A DNA stretch of 45,218 bases from Oleiphilaceae bacterium (GTDB taxonomy: Bacteria; Pseudomonadota; Gammaproteobacteria; Pseudomonadales; Oleiphilaceae), in contig JAKVBL010000003.1 in the NCBI GenBank assembly GCA_022447365.1, forward strand, positions 688,511 to 733,728. Direction: 5' to 3'. Below the pieces are notes generated by a model. It saw only the letters and a list, made by a program, of their open reading frames with translations, was not told the origin of the DNA and did not search any database. A program made the translations under genes and the position numbers. Each line of letters opens with the position of its first letter. Position 1 is the first letter of the stretch. Of this stretch, positions 25,551-33,380 are shown in pieces.

Positions 25551-26096
25551 TTAGAACACTATGTCACGCCATAAGCTCGTCAATATCTGCCATCTAGTGC
25601 TACCAAAAAGAAGATTTTTAGCGCTCGTAGCATTATTTATTTGAGAAGTGCCCTTTATAAACTGCGCGAAAGCCGCTTTGCCGTAGGTCTGTTTACTTAT
25701 GATTTTAAGTTCCTCATCAAAGATGAAGTAATCAACGCCATGCCAGAAAAAGGCACTTCCGTTGCGCATTTTAAGCGCTTTAAACAAGAATTTATTGGGA
25801 AGGTTGAGACTCGCACTAGAAAGCATTTCATGCTGGCATGTCCACACAAAACTGGCCTGTCGTTTTTCCTGGTCGACAATCATGTTTTTTGGGATAAATG
25901 TGACCTCGCCATAAGCGCCATCAAAAAGACGTTGAAAAGCTTTTTTAATAGCGTTCTTTCCCTTTGCTGTTTTTCCGTTGAGATCTTTAAATTCTGACTG
26001 TTCAGCGAAGTAACTCATTACTTGGTCAAGGCGTTGGCTAGAAAAATCGTCATTAAAGCGTTCGATGAGTTCTTCAAGGTTGAATGTGCTTGGCAT
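25551..26096 (-). CDS. NTF2-like (SnoaL-type) protein
   Basis: This 181-residue protein has its first about 150 residues in the pattern of the NTF2-like/SnoaL cone fold: LEELIERFNDDFSSQRLDQVMSYF, then EFKDLNGKTAKGKNAIKKAF, then FFWHGVDYFIFDEELKI. Such proteins are small isomerases, dehydratases or binding domains, and no catalytic residue set is certain. The last 30 residues (after FIKGTSQ) look unrelated to the fold. AGGAAA precedes the ATG. It begins 20 bases after the broken MBL gene, so the pair was probably one operon. Confidence 0.7.
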   Translation of the reverse strand: MPSTFNLEELIERFNDDFSSQRLDQVMSYFAEQSEFKDLNGKTAKGKNAIKKAFQRLFDGAYGEVTFIPKNMIVDQEKRQASFVWTCQHEMLSSASLNLPNKFLFKALKMRNGSAFFWHGVDYFIFDEELKIISKQTYGKAAFAQFIKGTSQINNATSAKNLLFGSTRWQILTSLWRDIVF

Positions 26097-26116
26097 TAGA
26101 TTTCCTATGTTTGGTA

Positions 26117-27081
26117 TCAGATGATGGGCGAGAGAGGATGATGAGAGCCATGTTGTATTGTCACAAATACATCATGATCGACCTTGTGTTTGTTGAGGGC
26201 CTTCGTAAGTTGGATCGGTGGCTCATTCATTGGCTCATCAGTAAGAATAAAACTCCCCCAATGCATGCTAATAGATTGTTTAGACTTAACGTCTAAATGA
26301 ATGCGAACGGCTTCTTCAGGATTAACTTGCACTTCCTTAATAAACCATCGGGGTTCGTATGCGCCAATAGGAATGAGCGCGAGATCAATAGGACCATGCT
26401 CATTACCTATATCTTTAAAGTCTTTGGAATATCCCGTATCTCCGGCGAAGAAAATTTTATGAGGAGTTTCATTAGATAGAGGGTTAGATTCAATAACCCA
26501 GCCCGCCCAGAGGGTAGGGTTAGGCTTTAATCCTCGTCCAATAAAGTGTTGTGTCGGTACACAATGAAATTCAATATCCCATATCTTGGTAGATTGCCAC
26601 TAATCTAATTCAACCCAATTGTGGATGCCGCGTTTGTCGAACCAAACCCCACATTTAAGCGGGAGGATGAACTGTGGTTTGAAGTGTTCGTTGAGCTCAA
26701 GTACTGAGTTTTCATCAAGATGGTCGTAGTGATCATGCGAGAGAACAACGTAGTCGATTGGAGGTAAATCTTTAATAGCACATGCTGGTGGTGTCGCGCG
26801 TTTTGGACCGACGACTTGGGAAGGGGATGCGCGATCAGAGAATACTGGGTCGGTCAGAATATGCTTGCCGTTAATACTGATCAGAAAGTGGCATGCCCAA
26901 TCCATGTGGTTCCTTCACCGCGGTTCTTAATGTCATCAACTGATACAATCGGTAATTGTTTTGGTATGACTTTGGGCGCGTGTAATTTCCATCTAATAAT
27001 ATTGCTGAGCTTGGTATGCAGATTTCTTGTAATGGTGTTATTTCGAAATCGGCCTTTGTAATGGTGTTGTGGCGTGGTCAT
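26117..27081 (-). pseudogene. Broken MBL-fold hydrolase (UlaG/NAPE-PLD-like)
   Basis: Reading leftward, the gene begins at 27081 and runs TTWIGHATF to a TGA. One missing C (TTTCTG for TTTCCTG, near 26890) explains the break, because the shifted frame continues LISINGKHILTDPVFSDRASP. The zinc motif SHDHYDH follows. At 26600-26602 an amber TAG interrupts NWVELD*WQSTK. Beyond it the same frame stays open to 26117 and encodes the rest of the enzyme (FFAGDTGYSKDF, then SMHWGSFIL). The family usually has LDWW here, so TAG is probably a mutated TGG. With two independent lesions this is a genuine, recent pseudogene of about 320 codons. Confidence 0.85.
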
Positions 27082-27264
27082 AAAGTTTGGGTATTGATGT
27101 TTTTATGATGACATCATATAAACGTTTACATGACAGTGTTTCTGAAAAAACTTGCTCGGGTATGACAATAAAATGAATAAGCCTGCGTTGTATGAACGCG
27201 ATTGAGAGGGGCGCGTAAACTTTTTCAATACCTTGATAAGATTGTATCGACTTAAGATTATGAG

Positions 27265-27549
27265 ATGAAAAACATCAATGATTACGCGTCGATCTCCTTG
27301 TTGCTTAACCATAAGGCTGCGTCTGCATGTCTCGTTGAATATGGCGGAATACCTCGAGCATCGAAGCTTACTGGTATCTCCTCATCAACCTATCACAGGC
27401 GCATTAAAGCGCTTGAGGCATATACGGGCGTAAAGCTCGTGGAGCGCATCAGAAGACCTCTTAAGTTGACCCATTACGGCATGGCCTACTATCACTGCTG
27501 CAGCGCGATGTTAGAACATGCAAAGGCAGCCAATAATGTGTTTGAATGA
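27265..27549 (+). CDS. Single-domain LysR-type helix-turn-helix protein
   Basis: This 94-residue protein consists almost entirely of a LysR-type winged helix-turn-helix: CLVEYGGIPRASKLTGISSS as the reader helices, then RRIKALEAYTGVKLVERIRR and LKLTHYG. The effector-binding domain that normally follows (about 200 residues) is absent, and the frame ends about 20 residues later. There is no trace of the missing domain before the enoyl-CoA hydratase gene 51 bases downstream. It may be a truncated remnant or a real one-domain regulator of the acyl-CoA genes. Confidence 0.65.
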   Translation: MKNINDYASISLLLNHKAASACLVEYGGIPRASKLTGISSSTYHRRIKALEAYTGVKLVERIRRPLKLTHYGMAYYHCCSAMLEHAKAANNVFE

Positions 27550-27600
27550 GGTCACTAAGGTCAATTATTGCCTTGTTAAAACAATAAATATGAGAATCCT

Positions 27601-28386
27601 ATGACGTATCAAAACCTGAGCTTTACCGTTAGTGGCGCTGTCGCGACAATTTGTCTTCAAAGGCCCGATGCTGGAAATACCTTTAATCTTGAGCTGGCGA
27701 AAGAGTTTGAGAGTGTTGTTCGAGATTGTATGTATGCTGAGTCCGTGCGCGTTGTTGTGATAACTGGTTCGGGAAAGCTGTTTTCGGGCGGTGGTGATCT
27801 AAAGTACATGCAAGACAATTCAAGCTCGATCGACAAAGCTATTAAAGAGCTTGCAGACACTCTGCATTCGGCCTATTCAATGTTGGCACGCATGGAGAAA
27901 CCTGTTGTGGTGGGTGTTAATGGCACCGCAGCAGGGATCGGTTTGAGTTTAGCTCTTCTTGGCGATGTCATCATTTCGGTAGACAAAGCAAAGTTCGCTA
28001 CCTCATATGTAGGTATTGGTTTTAGCCCAGACGGTGGTCTGACTTATACGCTTCCGCGCTTAATCGGAGATAAACGAGCGCGCGAGTTAATTCTTACGAA
28101 TCGTGTGCTGGGCGCGCAAGAAGCATTAGATTGGGGAATGATTACAACAGTTGTGACATCGGATGAGTTCGAGCCAGCACTTACGTCGCTAGCGGATAAA
28201 TTAGCGCGTGGTCCGAGTAAAGCCTTGGGTGATGCGAAACGCTTGCTTCGTAATACGTATAACGAAACGCTCGAGTCCCAAATGCATCTAGAAGGTTTAG
28301 CGCTAGCATCTAACTCTGCTTCGCCTGACGGCAGGGAGGGCGTTGATGCCTTTGCAAATGGACGTAAACCAGAATTCAACAAGTAG
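27601..28386 (+). CDS. Enoyl-CoA hydratase/isomerase family protein
   Basis: This crotonase-fold protein has 261 residues. The oxyanion-hole sequences are GKLFSGGGDLKYM and GTAAGIGLSLAL, followed by ATSYVGIGFSPDGGLTYTLPRLIG, where an acidic residue (Asp) stands in the usual catalytic area. Members hydrate or isomerise enoyl-CoA thioesters in fatty acid or aromatic catabolism. The precise reaction is not evident. It lies 98 bases before the nitronate monooxygenase gene on the same strand. Confidence 0.85.
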   Translation: MTYQNLSFTVSGAVATICLQRPDAGNTFNLELAKEFESVVRDCMYAESVRVVVITGSGKLFSGGGDLKYMQDNSSSIDKAIKELADTLHSAYSMLARMEKPVVVGVNGTAAGIGLSLALLGDVIISVDKAKFATSYVGIGFSPDGGLTYTLPRLIGDKRARELILTNRVLGAQEALDWGMITTVVTSDEFEPALTSLADKLARGPSKALGDAKRLLRNTYNETLESQMHLEGLALASNSASPDGREGVDAFANGRKPEFNK

Positions 28387-28483
28387 TCGATGCATACAGC
28401 ATTGACTATGTTTCGCGAGTTGGCCTTGTATATGGTCGAACGCTTCCACTAGTTAGCGACGCCTTGTGCGTTGCGTATAGAGA

Positions 28484-29461
28484 ATGAATATGAAAACGAA
28501 AATTACAGAATTGCTCGGTGTTGAACATCCGATTATGCAGGGCGGCATGCATTACGTCGGTTTTGCAGAGTTAGCAGCGGCTGTATCTAACGCCGGTGGC
28601 CTTGGAACTATCACGGGTTTAACACAACGCTCTGCTGCCGATTTAGCGAACGAAATCGCAAAGTGTAATGACCTAACAGACAAACCATTCGCAGTTAACT
28701 TAACCTTTTTGCCTACGGTTAGCTCACCAGATTATCCGGGTTATATTGATGCGATCATTAAGGGCGGCGTTAAAGTCGTTGAAACAGCTGGACGTAGCCC
28801 CGCTCAGTACATGCCGATGCTAAAAGATGCGGGTATCAAAGTCGTACATAAATGCACCTCAGTGCGTCATGCTTTAAAAGCTCAGTCTATTGGTTGTGAT
28901 GCTGTATCGGTCGATGGTTTCGAGTGTGGCGGTCACCCAGGGGAAGATGACATCCCGAATATGATTCTGTTGCCTAGAGCGCACGATGAACTCGAAATCC
29001 CATTCCTGTCTTCCGGCGGAATGGCCGACGCACGCTCTTTGGTTGCATCATTGGCTATGGGTGCTGAGGGCATGAACATGGGCACACGTTTTATTGCAAC
29101 AAAAGAAGCACCGGTGCATGAGAATGTTAAGCAAGCGATTGTTGCTGCGACAGAGCTTGATACGCGATTGGTCATGCGCTCGCTCAGGAATACAGAGCGT
29201 GTGCTCGTAAATCCAGCGGTAGAAAAGATCTTAGAAACCGAAGCGAAGCTAGGTGCTGATCTTAAATTTGAAGATATTGCCGACGAAGTAGTAGGCGTTT
29301 ATCCGCAAGTCATGATGGAAGGCACAGTTGATGCGGGTGCCTGGTCATGCGGGATGGTTGCAGGTTTAATTAATGATATTCCGACCTGTGAAGAGCTTAT
29401 CTCAGGAATTATGGCGGATGCCGAAGCCATGATTTCTGAGCGTCTATCTAAGCTGCTTTAA
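28484..29461 (+). CDS. Nitronate monooxygenase family FMN protein
   Basis: This is an FMN-dependent TIM-barrel protein of 325 residues, of the 2-nitropropane dioxygenase/nitronate monooxygenase family. The start IMQGGMHYVGFAELAAAVSNAGG, the motif GFECGGHPGEDD, and the phosphate-binding AMGAEGMNMGTRF are all typical. Enzymes of the group oxidise alkyl nitronates, including propionate-3-nitronate, and a FabK-type enoyl-ACP reductase is a less likely alternative. An ATG six bases further in (28490) is an equally possible start. It sits in a run with the crotonase gene and ends at a terminator. Confidence 0.85.
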   Translation: MNMKTKITELLGVEHPIMQGGMHYVGFAELAAAVSNAGGLGTITGLTQRSAADLANEIAKCNDLTDKPFAVNLTFLPTVSSPDYPGYIDAIIKGGVKVVETAGRSPAQYMPMLKDAGIKVVHKCTSVRHALKAQSIGCDAVSVDGFECGGHPGEDDIPNMILLPRAHDELEIPFLSSGGMADARSLVASLAMGAEGMNMGTRFIATKEAPVHENVKQAIVAATELDTRLVMRSLRNTERVLVNPAVEKILETEAKLGADLKFEDIADEVVGVYPQVMMEGTVDAGAWSCGMVAGLINDIPTCEELISGIMADAEAMISERLSKLL

Positions 29462-29504
29462 CGTAACTGTCTTGTCCTGAAATAAGTCGACACTTATTTC
29501 TCTT

Positions 29505-29542
29505 AAAACGCCTGATGAATTTCATCGGGCGTTTTGTTTTTT
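29505..29542 (+). terminator. Terminator after nitronate monooxygenase gene
   Basis: AAAACGCCTGATGA (29505-29518) pairs with TCATCGGGCGTTTT (29522-29535) with one G-T wobble, followed by GTTTTTTT. Confidence 0.88.
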
Positions 29543-29699
29543 AAGGCTGTGCGTGGTTTGACATAACTTTGAGCATTGCTCAATGCCTCGCCCGGGATGT
29601 TCGCGTTGTATTCATCAATGTTTCGGTAGCCATTACCTTTTAATCCACTCGCTGTTAAGCTCTGTATACAGTGTGTATTGATTAATACGAACTTGTTGT

Positions 29700-30386
29700 A
29701 TGTATGTAGTCTTAATTCTGATTGTGGTTGCGATCGTGCTAGGTCCTAGTCTTTGGGTGAAGCGCGTATTGGCGAAGCATGGTAAAAACATTCCAACTAT
29801 GCCTGGTACTGGTGGAGAGTTGGCTGATCACCTTATTAAGCGTTTTGGATTGGGTGACGTAAAAGTTGAGCAAACTGAACTCGGTGATCATTACGATGAT
29901 AACGACAAGATGGTTCGCCTTACTGCACCGCACTTTCAAGGGAAGTCATTGTCCGCGATTGCAGTCGCTGCGCACGAAGTAGGGCACGCCATTCAGTTTC
30001 ACCGAAATGAACCGATTGCTCGACTACGAAAGCGCTTAACCCCTGCGGCAATAACAGTTGAGCGCGTTGCTATATTTATTTTGATGGCGGCACCTGCCGT
30101 CGCTGCGGTGTTGAAGGTGCCTCAAAGTGGCTTGTTGATAGCGGCCGTTGGCGTCATCGCGATGCTCTCTTCTGTTTTCATTCAGTTATTAGTGTTGCCT
30201 CTAGAGTTTGACGCTAGCTTTAATAAAGCTTTGCCGATTCTAATTGACGGTGAGTATATTACCGATGATCAAGTTGAGGCGGTTCGAGAAGTGCTTAGAG
30301 CGGCTGCATGGACCTATGTCGCTGGTACGCTCGCTAGTTTGTTACGTTTTGGTCGCTGGTGGGCAATCTTACGCGGCGTAACATAA
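29700..30386 (+). CDS. Membrane zinc metallopeptidase (Zn_peptidase_2/YugP-like)
   Basis: This 228-residue integral membrane protein has an N-terminal transmembrane helix (residues 2-20), a cytoplasmic or periplasmic section with VAAHEVGHAIQF (HEVGH at 92-96), two central membrane helices (about 121-136 and 143-165) and a short C-terminal one. This matches the YugP-type neutral zinc metallopeptidase family. A third zinc ligand may be the Glu of LPLEFDASFNKAL. No substrate is known. The ribosome binding site is weak. The gene stands alone. Confidence 0.82.
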   Translation: MYVVLILIVVAIVLGPSLWVKRVLAKHGKNIPTMPGTGGELADHLIKRFGLGDVKVEQTELGDHYDDNDKMVRLTAPHFQGKSLSAIAVAAHEVGHAIQFHRNEPIARLRKRLTPAAITVERVAIFILMAAPAVAAVLKVPQSGLLIAAVGVIAMLSSVFIQLLVLPLEFDASFNKALPILIDGEYITDDQVEAVREVLRAAAWTYVAGTLASLLRFGRWWAILRGVT

Positions 30387-30553
30387 GTCGCCTATTCCTT
30401 ACCCGTTAATCTCCTAGACTTAATAGCTTCTATAACCGTTTTTGCTACTCGTTCTGATTGCTTGGCGATACAAACGCTTAGTACTCAATTTGCATTGGAC
30501 TCTCCAATTTAGGTACCAAAAAGTGGCAACGATAGTTAGGATGGAACACATTA

Positions 30554-30590
30554 ATCAAAAAGACAGTTAATAATTAACTGTCTTTTTGAT
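30554..30590. terminator. Bidirectional terminator, 17-bp perfect stem
   Basis: ATCAAAAAGACAGTTAA (30554-30570) and TTAACTGTCTTTTTGAT (30574-30590) are perfect complements with a 3-nt loop. They carry an A-tract and a T-tract inside the arms, between a plus-strand and a minus-strand gene. Confidence 0.88.
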
Positions 30591-30611
30591 AAGAATTTCT
30601 TTGAATAGTTG

Positions 30612-31052
30612 TTAGGTCTCAGAAAGCACACTGCTAAGTTTTATTTCTAGGTCCCTTGATAATACTGGATTGAATTTAGCTTGGTTAAAGGAGGGAGGGC
30701 CAGATTGTCCTTTCGCGTTATTCGAGAAGCCAATGGGTTCGATCGGTACGCCGGCAAAGCCGGTGCTAAGTTGCCCATTGCCGTCTTTGTCGTAGAAAAC
30801 ACTAACCGAATAGAAGTGGTTTTCCATGCCTGACAATTGAAACTGTACCTTGCCGTTTTCATCGACCTCTTGTCGCAAGGACATGAGAGGTTTTCTCAAA
30901 TGATCAGAACTTGATTCAAACAATGAGAGTATTGCGGAGCCTTGATTAGGCGATGCGCCGCTCACTGTAATATTGACACTAAAGTCTTCTTCTCCGACAG
31001 AGTTGAAACTCAAAGCAAGTAAGCCAACAAGGCTGATAAGTTGACGCTTCAT
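30612..31052 (-). CDS. DUF2141-like secreted protein
   Basis: This exported protein of 146 residues has a signal peptide (MKRQLISLVGLLALSFNSVG). The body has the DUF2141 pattern: VNITVSGASPNQGSAILSLF at the start, then YSVSVFYDKDGNGQLSTGFAGVPIEPIGFSNNA. The DKDGNGQLS stretch resembles a calcium-binding loop. The function of the family is unknown. It probably starts a minus-strand group with the small membrane genes to the right, but 95 bases separate them. Confidence 0.82.
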   Translation of the reverse strand: MKRQLISLVGLLALSFNSVGEEDFSVNITVSGASPNQGSAILSLFESSSDHLRKPLMSLRQEVDENGKVQFQLSGMENHFYSVSVFYDKDGNGQLSTGFAGVPIEPIGFSNNAKGQSGPPSFNQAKFNPVLSRDLEIKLSSVLSET

Positions 31053-31147
31053 AGGCGTTCCTCTTTGTGTGACGCCCTAAGCGTAGTCAAAAAAGAAACA
31101 GCGTATGTAACGGTTTGCAACGGCTCGAAATATGGTGAAATAGCTGA

Positions 31148-31516
31148 TTACGCTGGTTTGAACTTTAAGATCGCCGCGATACCAAGCAACACGATCCCAA
31201 CGATATCAATCAACATGACTTTCTTTAAGGCTGCGTTATATTCACCTCCACCCAGCATAAGTACCAAAAAACCAGCCATGCTGATTAATGCCATCAACAT
31301 CGCTGCACTCTGATATTTTGGTTCGAAAGCAGCGTATAAGATGAAGCCACCTAGTATCCCGAACAGTAAAGCCCGATGTCGCATAAGAAGTATTAGATCG
31401 TTTGATACAAGCTTGATTGCATAGGCATCATTGAGCTTTGCAGCACCCAATAAACCTAATATTGGAGCAAGATTAATGAGCCCTACGAGTACCAAAAGAA
31501 TAGTGATGGCGTTCAT
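31148..31516 (-). CDS. Small four-helix membrane protein
   Basis: A very hydrophobic protein of 122 residues with about four membrane helices (near residues 2-22, 40-58, 64-84 and 96-116). No recognised domain assigns a function. I start at 31516, where AGGAGA lies six bases before the ATG on the minus strand. An upstream in-frame ATG at 31540 would add eight polar residues. It follows the DUF2834 gene closely and is probably co-transcribed with it. Confidence 0.7.
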   Translation of the reverse strand: MNAITILLVLVGLINLAPILGLLGAAKLNDAYAIKLVSNDLILLMRHRALLFGILGGFILYAAFEPKYQSAAMLMALISMAGFLVLMLGGGEYNAALKKVMLIDIVGIVLLGIAAILKFKPA

Positions 31517-31543
31517 CTGATTTCTCCTATTCCACGGCACTAG

Positions 31544-31914
31544 CTATGAAGACTGTGTCACCGCTTCAGACTGATCTAACTGATATTCTGGGGCGAGTAA
31601 GTAAGCCAGTGCTGCTATCGTGCCGGTCGTACAAACCGCGATGACCCAAGGCATAGGATTGATACCCCGGGCTTTTGCGTCACTAATCATCCAGCTACAT
31701 ATCAAGAAACAGCCAATCACCAAGTCGAGCAATATTTGCAGGCTTCCGCTTGATACAAAGCCCGCTTCCCATACACCGAAGTAACCTACTTGGAGCATGA
31801 CCCAGATGCTAAACACAGAAAAGCTCGTCAGTGTTATCCAGAGAAATGGCTTACGAATTGATGAACGCTGTTGTTTGACTACCGCTGTCGCGCTTGGGTT
31901 AGTGTTTCACTCAT
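31544..31914 (-). pseudogene. DUF2834-like membrane protein gene with frameshift near its start
   Basis: Codons from 31816 leftward encode a DUF2834-type protein: VMLQVGYFGVWEAGF, SLQILLDLVIGCFLI, WMISDAKARGINPMPW. This frame is open upstream to about 31906 (giving VKQQRSSIRKPFLWITLTS) but has no ATG, TTG or CTG start except internal hydrophobic ones. The only good start signal, GAGGAAG followed by ATG at 31914, is in another frame and ends after 11 codons (MSETLTQARQR). An indel between 31906 and 31882 would join them. Either the gene is broken or the base call is wrong. A GTG at 31816 is an unlikely internal start. Confidence 0.7.
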
Positions 31915-31979
31915 AATGGCTTCCTCGTGTTGAAGGTTTGAAAACGCATAATCAGTGTTGGCTAGGTAAAGAATATAAA

Positions 31980-32000
31980 CAATTACCTCAGAGGTAATTG
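31980..32000. promoter_or_regulatory. Perfect 21-bp palindrome, candidate operator
   Basis: CAATTACCTC (31980-31989) and GAGGTAATTG (31991-32000) are exact complements around a single A. The site lies in the divergent gap between the DUF2834 gene and the MmyB-like gene, 48 bases before the latter. A spacer of one base favours a dimeric DNA-binding protein over an RNA hairpin. Confidence 0.65.
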
Positions 32001-32047
32001 TTAGATGGCCATTCAGTCGTGGTAATCTGAATGCTCAATGAACCCGC

Positions 32048-32629
32048 ATGTTTTTTAAAAATGATGAGATGAGTATGGTGCAAGATGCCTTACCAATGAA
32101 CCTGAAGCATCATGAACCTTACCCCGCAATTGTTGCAGACAGAAACTGGAATCTGCTGATGGCTAATGACGCGTCTCTGCGTTTAGTTGGCTTGTTGGGA
32201 GAGGTCGAAGATGTATGGCAAAAGGTCGATCCGAGCGGTGATAAAAATGTGTATCGCATGACCTTCTCAGAGCATGGAATGCGTCCGTTTATCTCGAATT
32301 GGGATGAGATGGCAATGCACATGATGCAGCTATTACAACGTGAGTTGAGTGCAGATCCAGAGAATGACTATCTAGCAGCCTTGCATAAGGAAATTGCTGC
32401 CGATTTTCATTACGAAGATAAAATAGGGCTGCTCGGAAATCCCACTCCGATTGCTCCGATTTTACCAATGCACATGACCGTTGGTGACGTGACGCTTAAA
32501 ACCTTTAGCATGATCTCATCTTTTGGTACTGCACAAGATATCACCGCTGAAGAGATTAAGGTTGAAACCTTTTTTCCTGCTGATGCATTTACCGGGGTGT
32601 TCTTTCAGCGATTGGCTGAGAATGGATAA
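32048..32629 (+). CDS. MmyB-like ligand-binding domain protein lacking a helix-turn-helix
   Basis: This 193-residue protein matches the C-terminal ligand-binding domain of MmyB-type XRE regulators: HHEPYPAIVADRNWNLLMAND near the start, then VYRMTFSEHGMRPFISNWDE and a late LKTFSMISSFGTAQDITAEEIKVETFFP. In full regulators an XRE helix-turn-helix of about 80 residues comes first. Here only about 20 residues precede the domain, and a stop codon lies nine bases upstream of the ATG in the same frame. It is either a truncated regulator or a stand-alone small-molecule (fatty-acid-like) sensor. Rof follows 33 bases later. Confidence 0.72.
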   Translation: MFFKNDEMSMVQDALPMNLKHHEPYPAIVADRNWNLLMANDASLRLVGLLGEVEDVWQKVDPSGDKNVYRMTFSEHGMRPFISNWDEMAMHMMQLLQRELSADPENDYLAALHKEIAADFHYEDKIGLLGNPTPIAPILPMHMTVGDVTLKTFSMISSFGTAQDITAEEIKVETFFPADAFTGVFFQRLAENG

Positions 32630-32662
32630 AATCAAGTTGATAGTAGTTTATGGAGAGTCTCA

Positions 32663-32908
32663 ATGATTTCCTGCCAACAATACGATTACATTGAAATTGC
32701 TTGTACTTATAAATTACGCGTTCAGTTGTTTCTCAAGGATGCAGAAGTGGTGGAGGGCGTTGTGGTCGATACCGCTTATGATCAGCACCGAAATGAATGC
32801 GTGAAGTTGCGTATGGAAACGCAAGAAAACCTTGTAATTTTAGACACTGTGAAACGCATGAGGGCTCTGGATGAAAACCCTCACTTTCATGAAGTTGAGT
32901 TTGCTTAG
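32663..32908 (+). CDS. rof: Rho-binding antiterminator Rof-like
   Basis: This 81-residue protein has the Rof (YaeO) pattern: ISCQQYDYIEIACTYKLRVQ, then AEVVEGVVVDTAYDQHRNEC, then the end NPHFHEVEF. In E. coli Rof binds the Rho hexamer and inhibits termination. GGAGAG precedes the ATG. Its stop overlaps by four bases the stop of the convergent thioesterase gene. Confidence 0.88.
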   Translation: MISCQQYDYIEIACTYKLRVQLFLKDAEVVEGVVVDTAYDQHRNECVKLRMETQENLVILDTVKRMRALDENPHFHEVEFA

Positions 32909-33360
32909 ACGAACTTTGCCATTCGAGTTACTAGAATAGCCTCTAGCGCAGTGCGTATTTTGTCTGGGATCGGGACAGGCTTGCCGCTTTCTCTATCGAC
33001 AAAGACGTGGATGAATTGGCCATTTGCGGCTGCTTGATTTTCTTTTTCGCGGAAAATAGCAATTCCATAAGTTACGGAGCTGGTGCCTAGCTTGTCGACA
33101 CGTAAGCCAGCTTCAATCTTTTCTGGATATGCGATCGCACTGTGGTAGTTACAGTGCGAGTTAACGACATAGGCGATCGTTGATCCATTGTGAATATCTA
33201 GACCGCCTTCCTCGATAAGATATGCATTTGCGGCACTATCGAAATAGCTGTAGTACACCACGTTATTCACGTGGCCATAAAGATCATTGTCGCGCCAGCG
33301 CGTAGTGATCGGGTGAAAGGATTTATAGTTCTGCCTAACTTCTGTTTCTTTATTTGCCAC
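32905..33360 (-). CDS. Acyl-CoA thioesterase, hotdog fold
   Basis: This hotdog-fold thioesterase of the 4HBT/YbgC group has 151 residues. The signature TRWRDNDLYGHVNNVVYYSYFD carries the catalytic Asp, with VNSHCNYHSAIAYPEKIEAGL next. It hydrolyses acyl-CoA thioesters, with substrate length unknown. The start is GTG, with AAGGA about ten bases upstream. It lies 20 bases downstream of the alcohol dehydrogenase gene, so the two form a probable operon. Confidence 0.87.
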   Translation of the reverse strand: MANKETEVRQNYKSFHPITTRWRDNDLYGHVNNVVYYSYFDSAANAYLIEEGGLDIHNGSTIAYVVNSHCNYHSAIAYPEKIEAGLRVDKLGTSSVTYGIAIFREKENQAAANGQFIHVFVDRESGKPVPIPDKIRTALEAILVTRMAKFV

Positions 33361-33380
33361 TGGTATGACGTCCTTAATAA

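Noticed and set aside
27103..27312. Minus-strand 69-codon frame overlapping the LysR-type gene
   Set aside because: It overlaps the better supported plus-strand gene and has no protein features.
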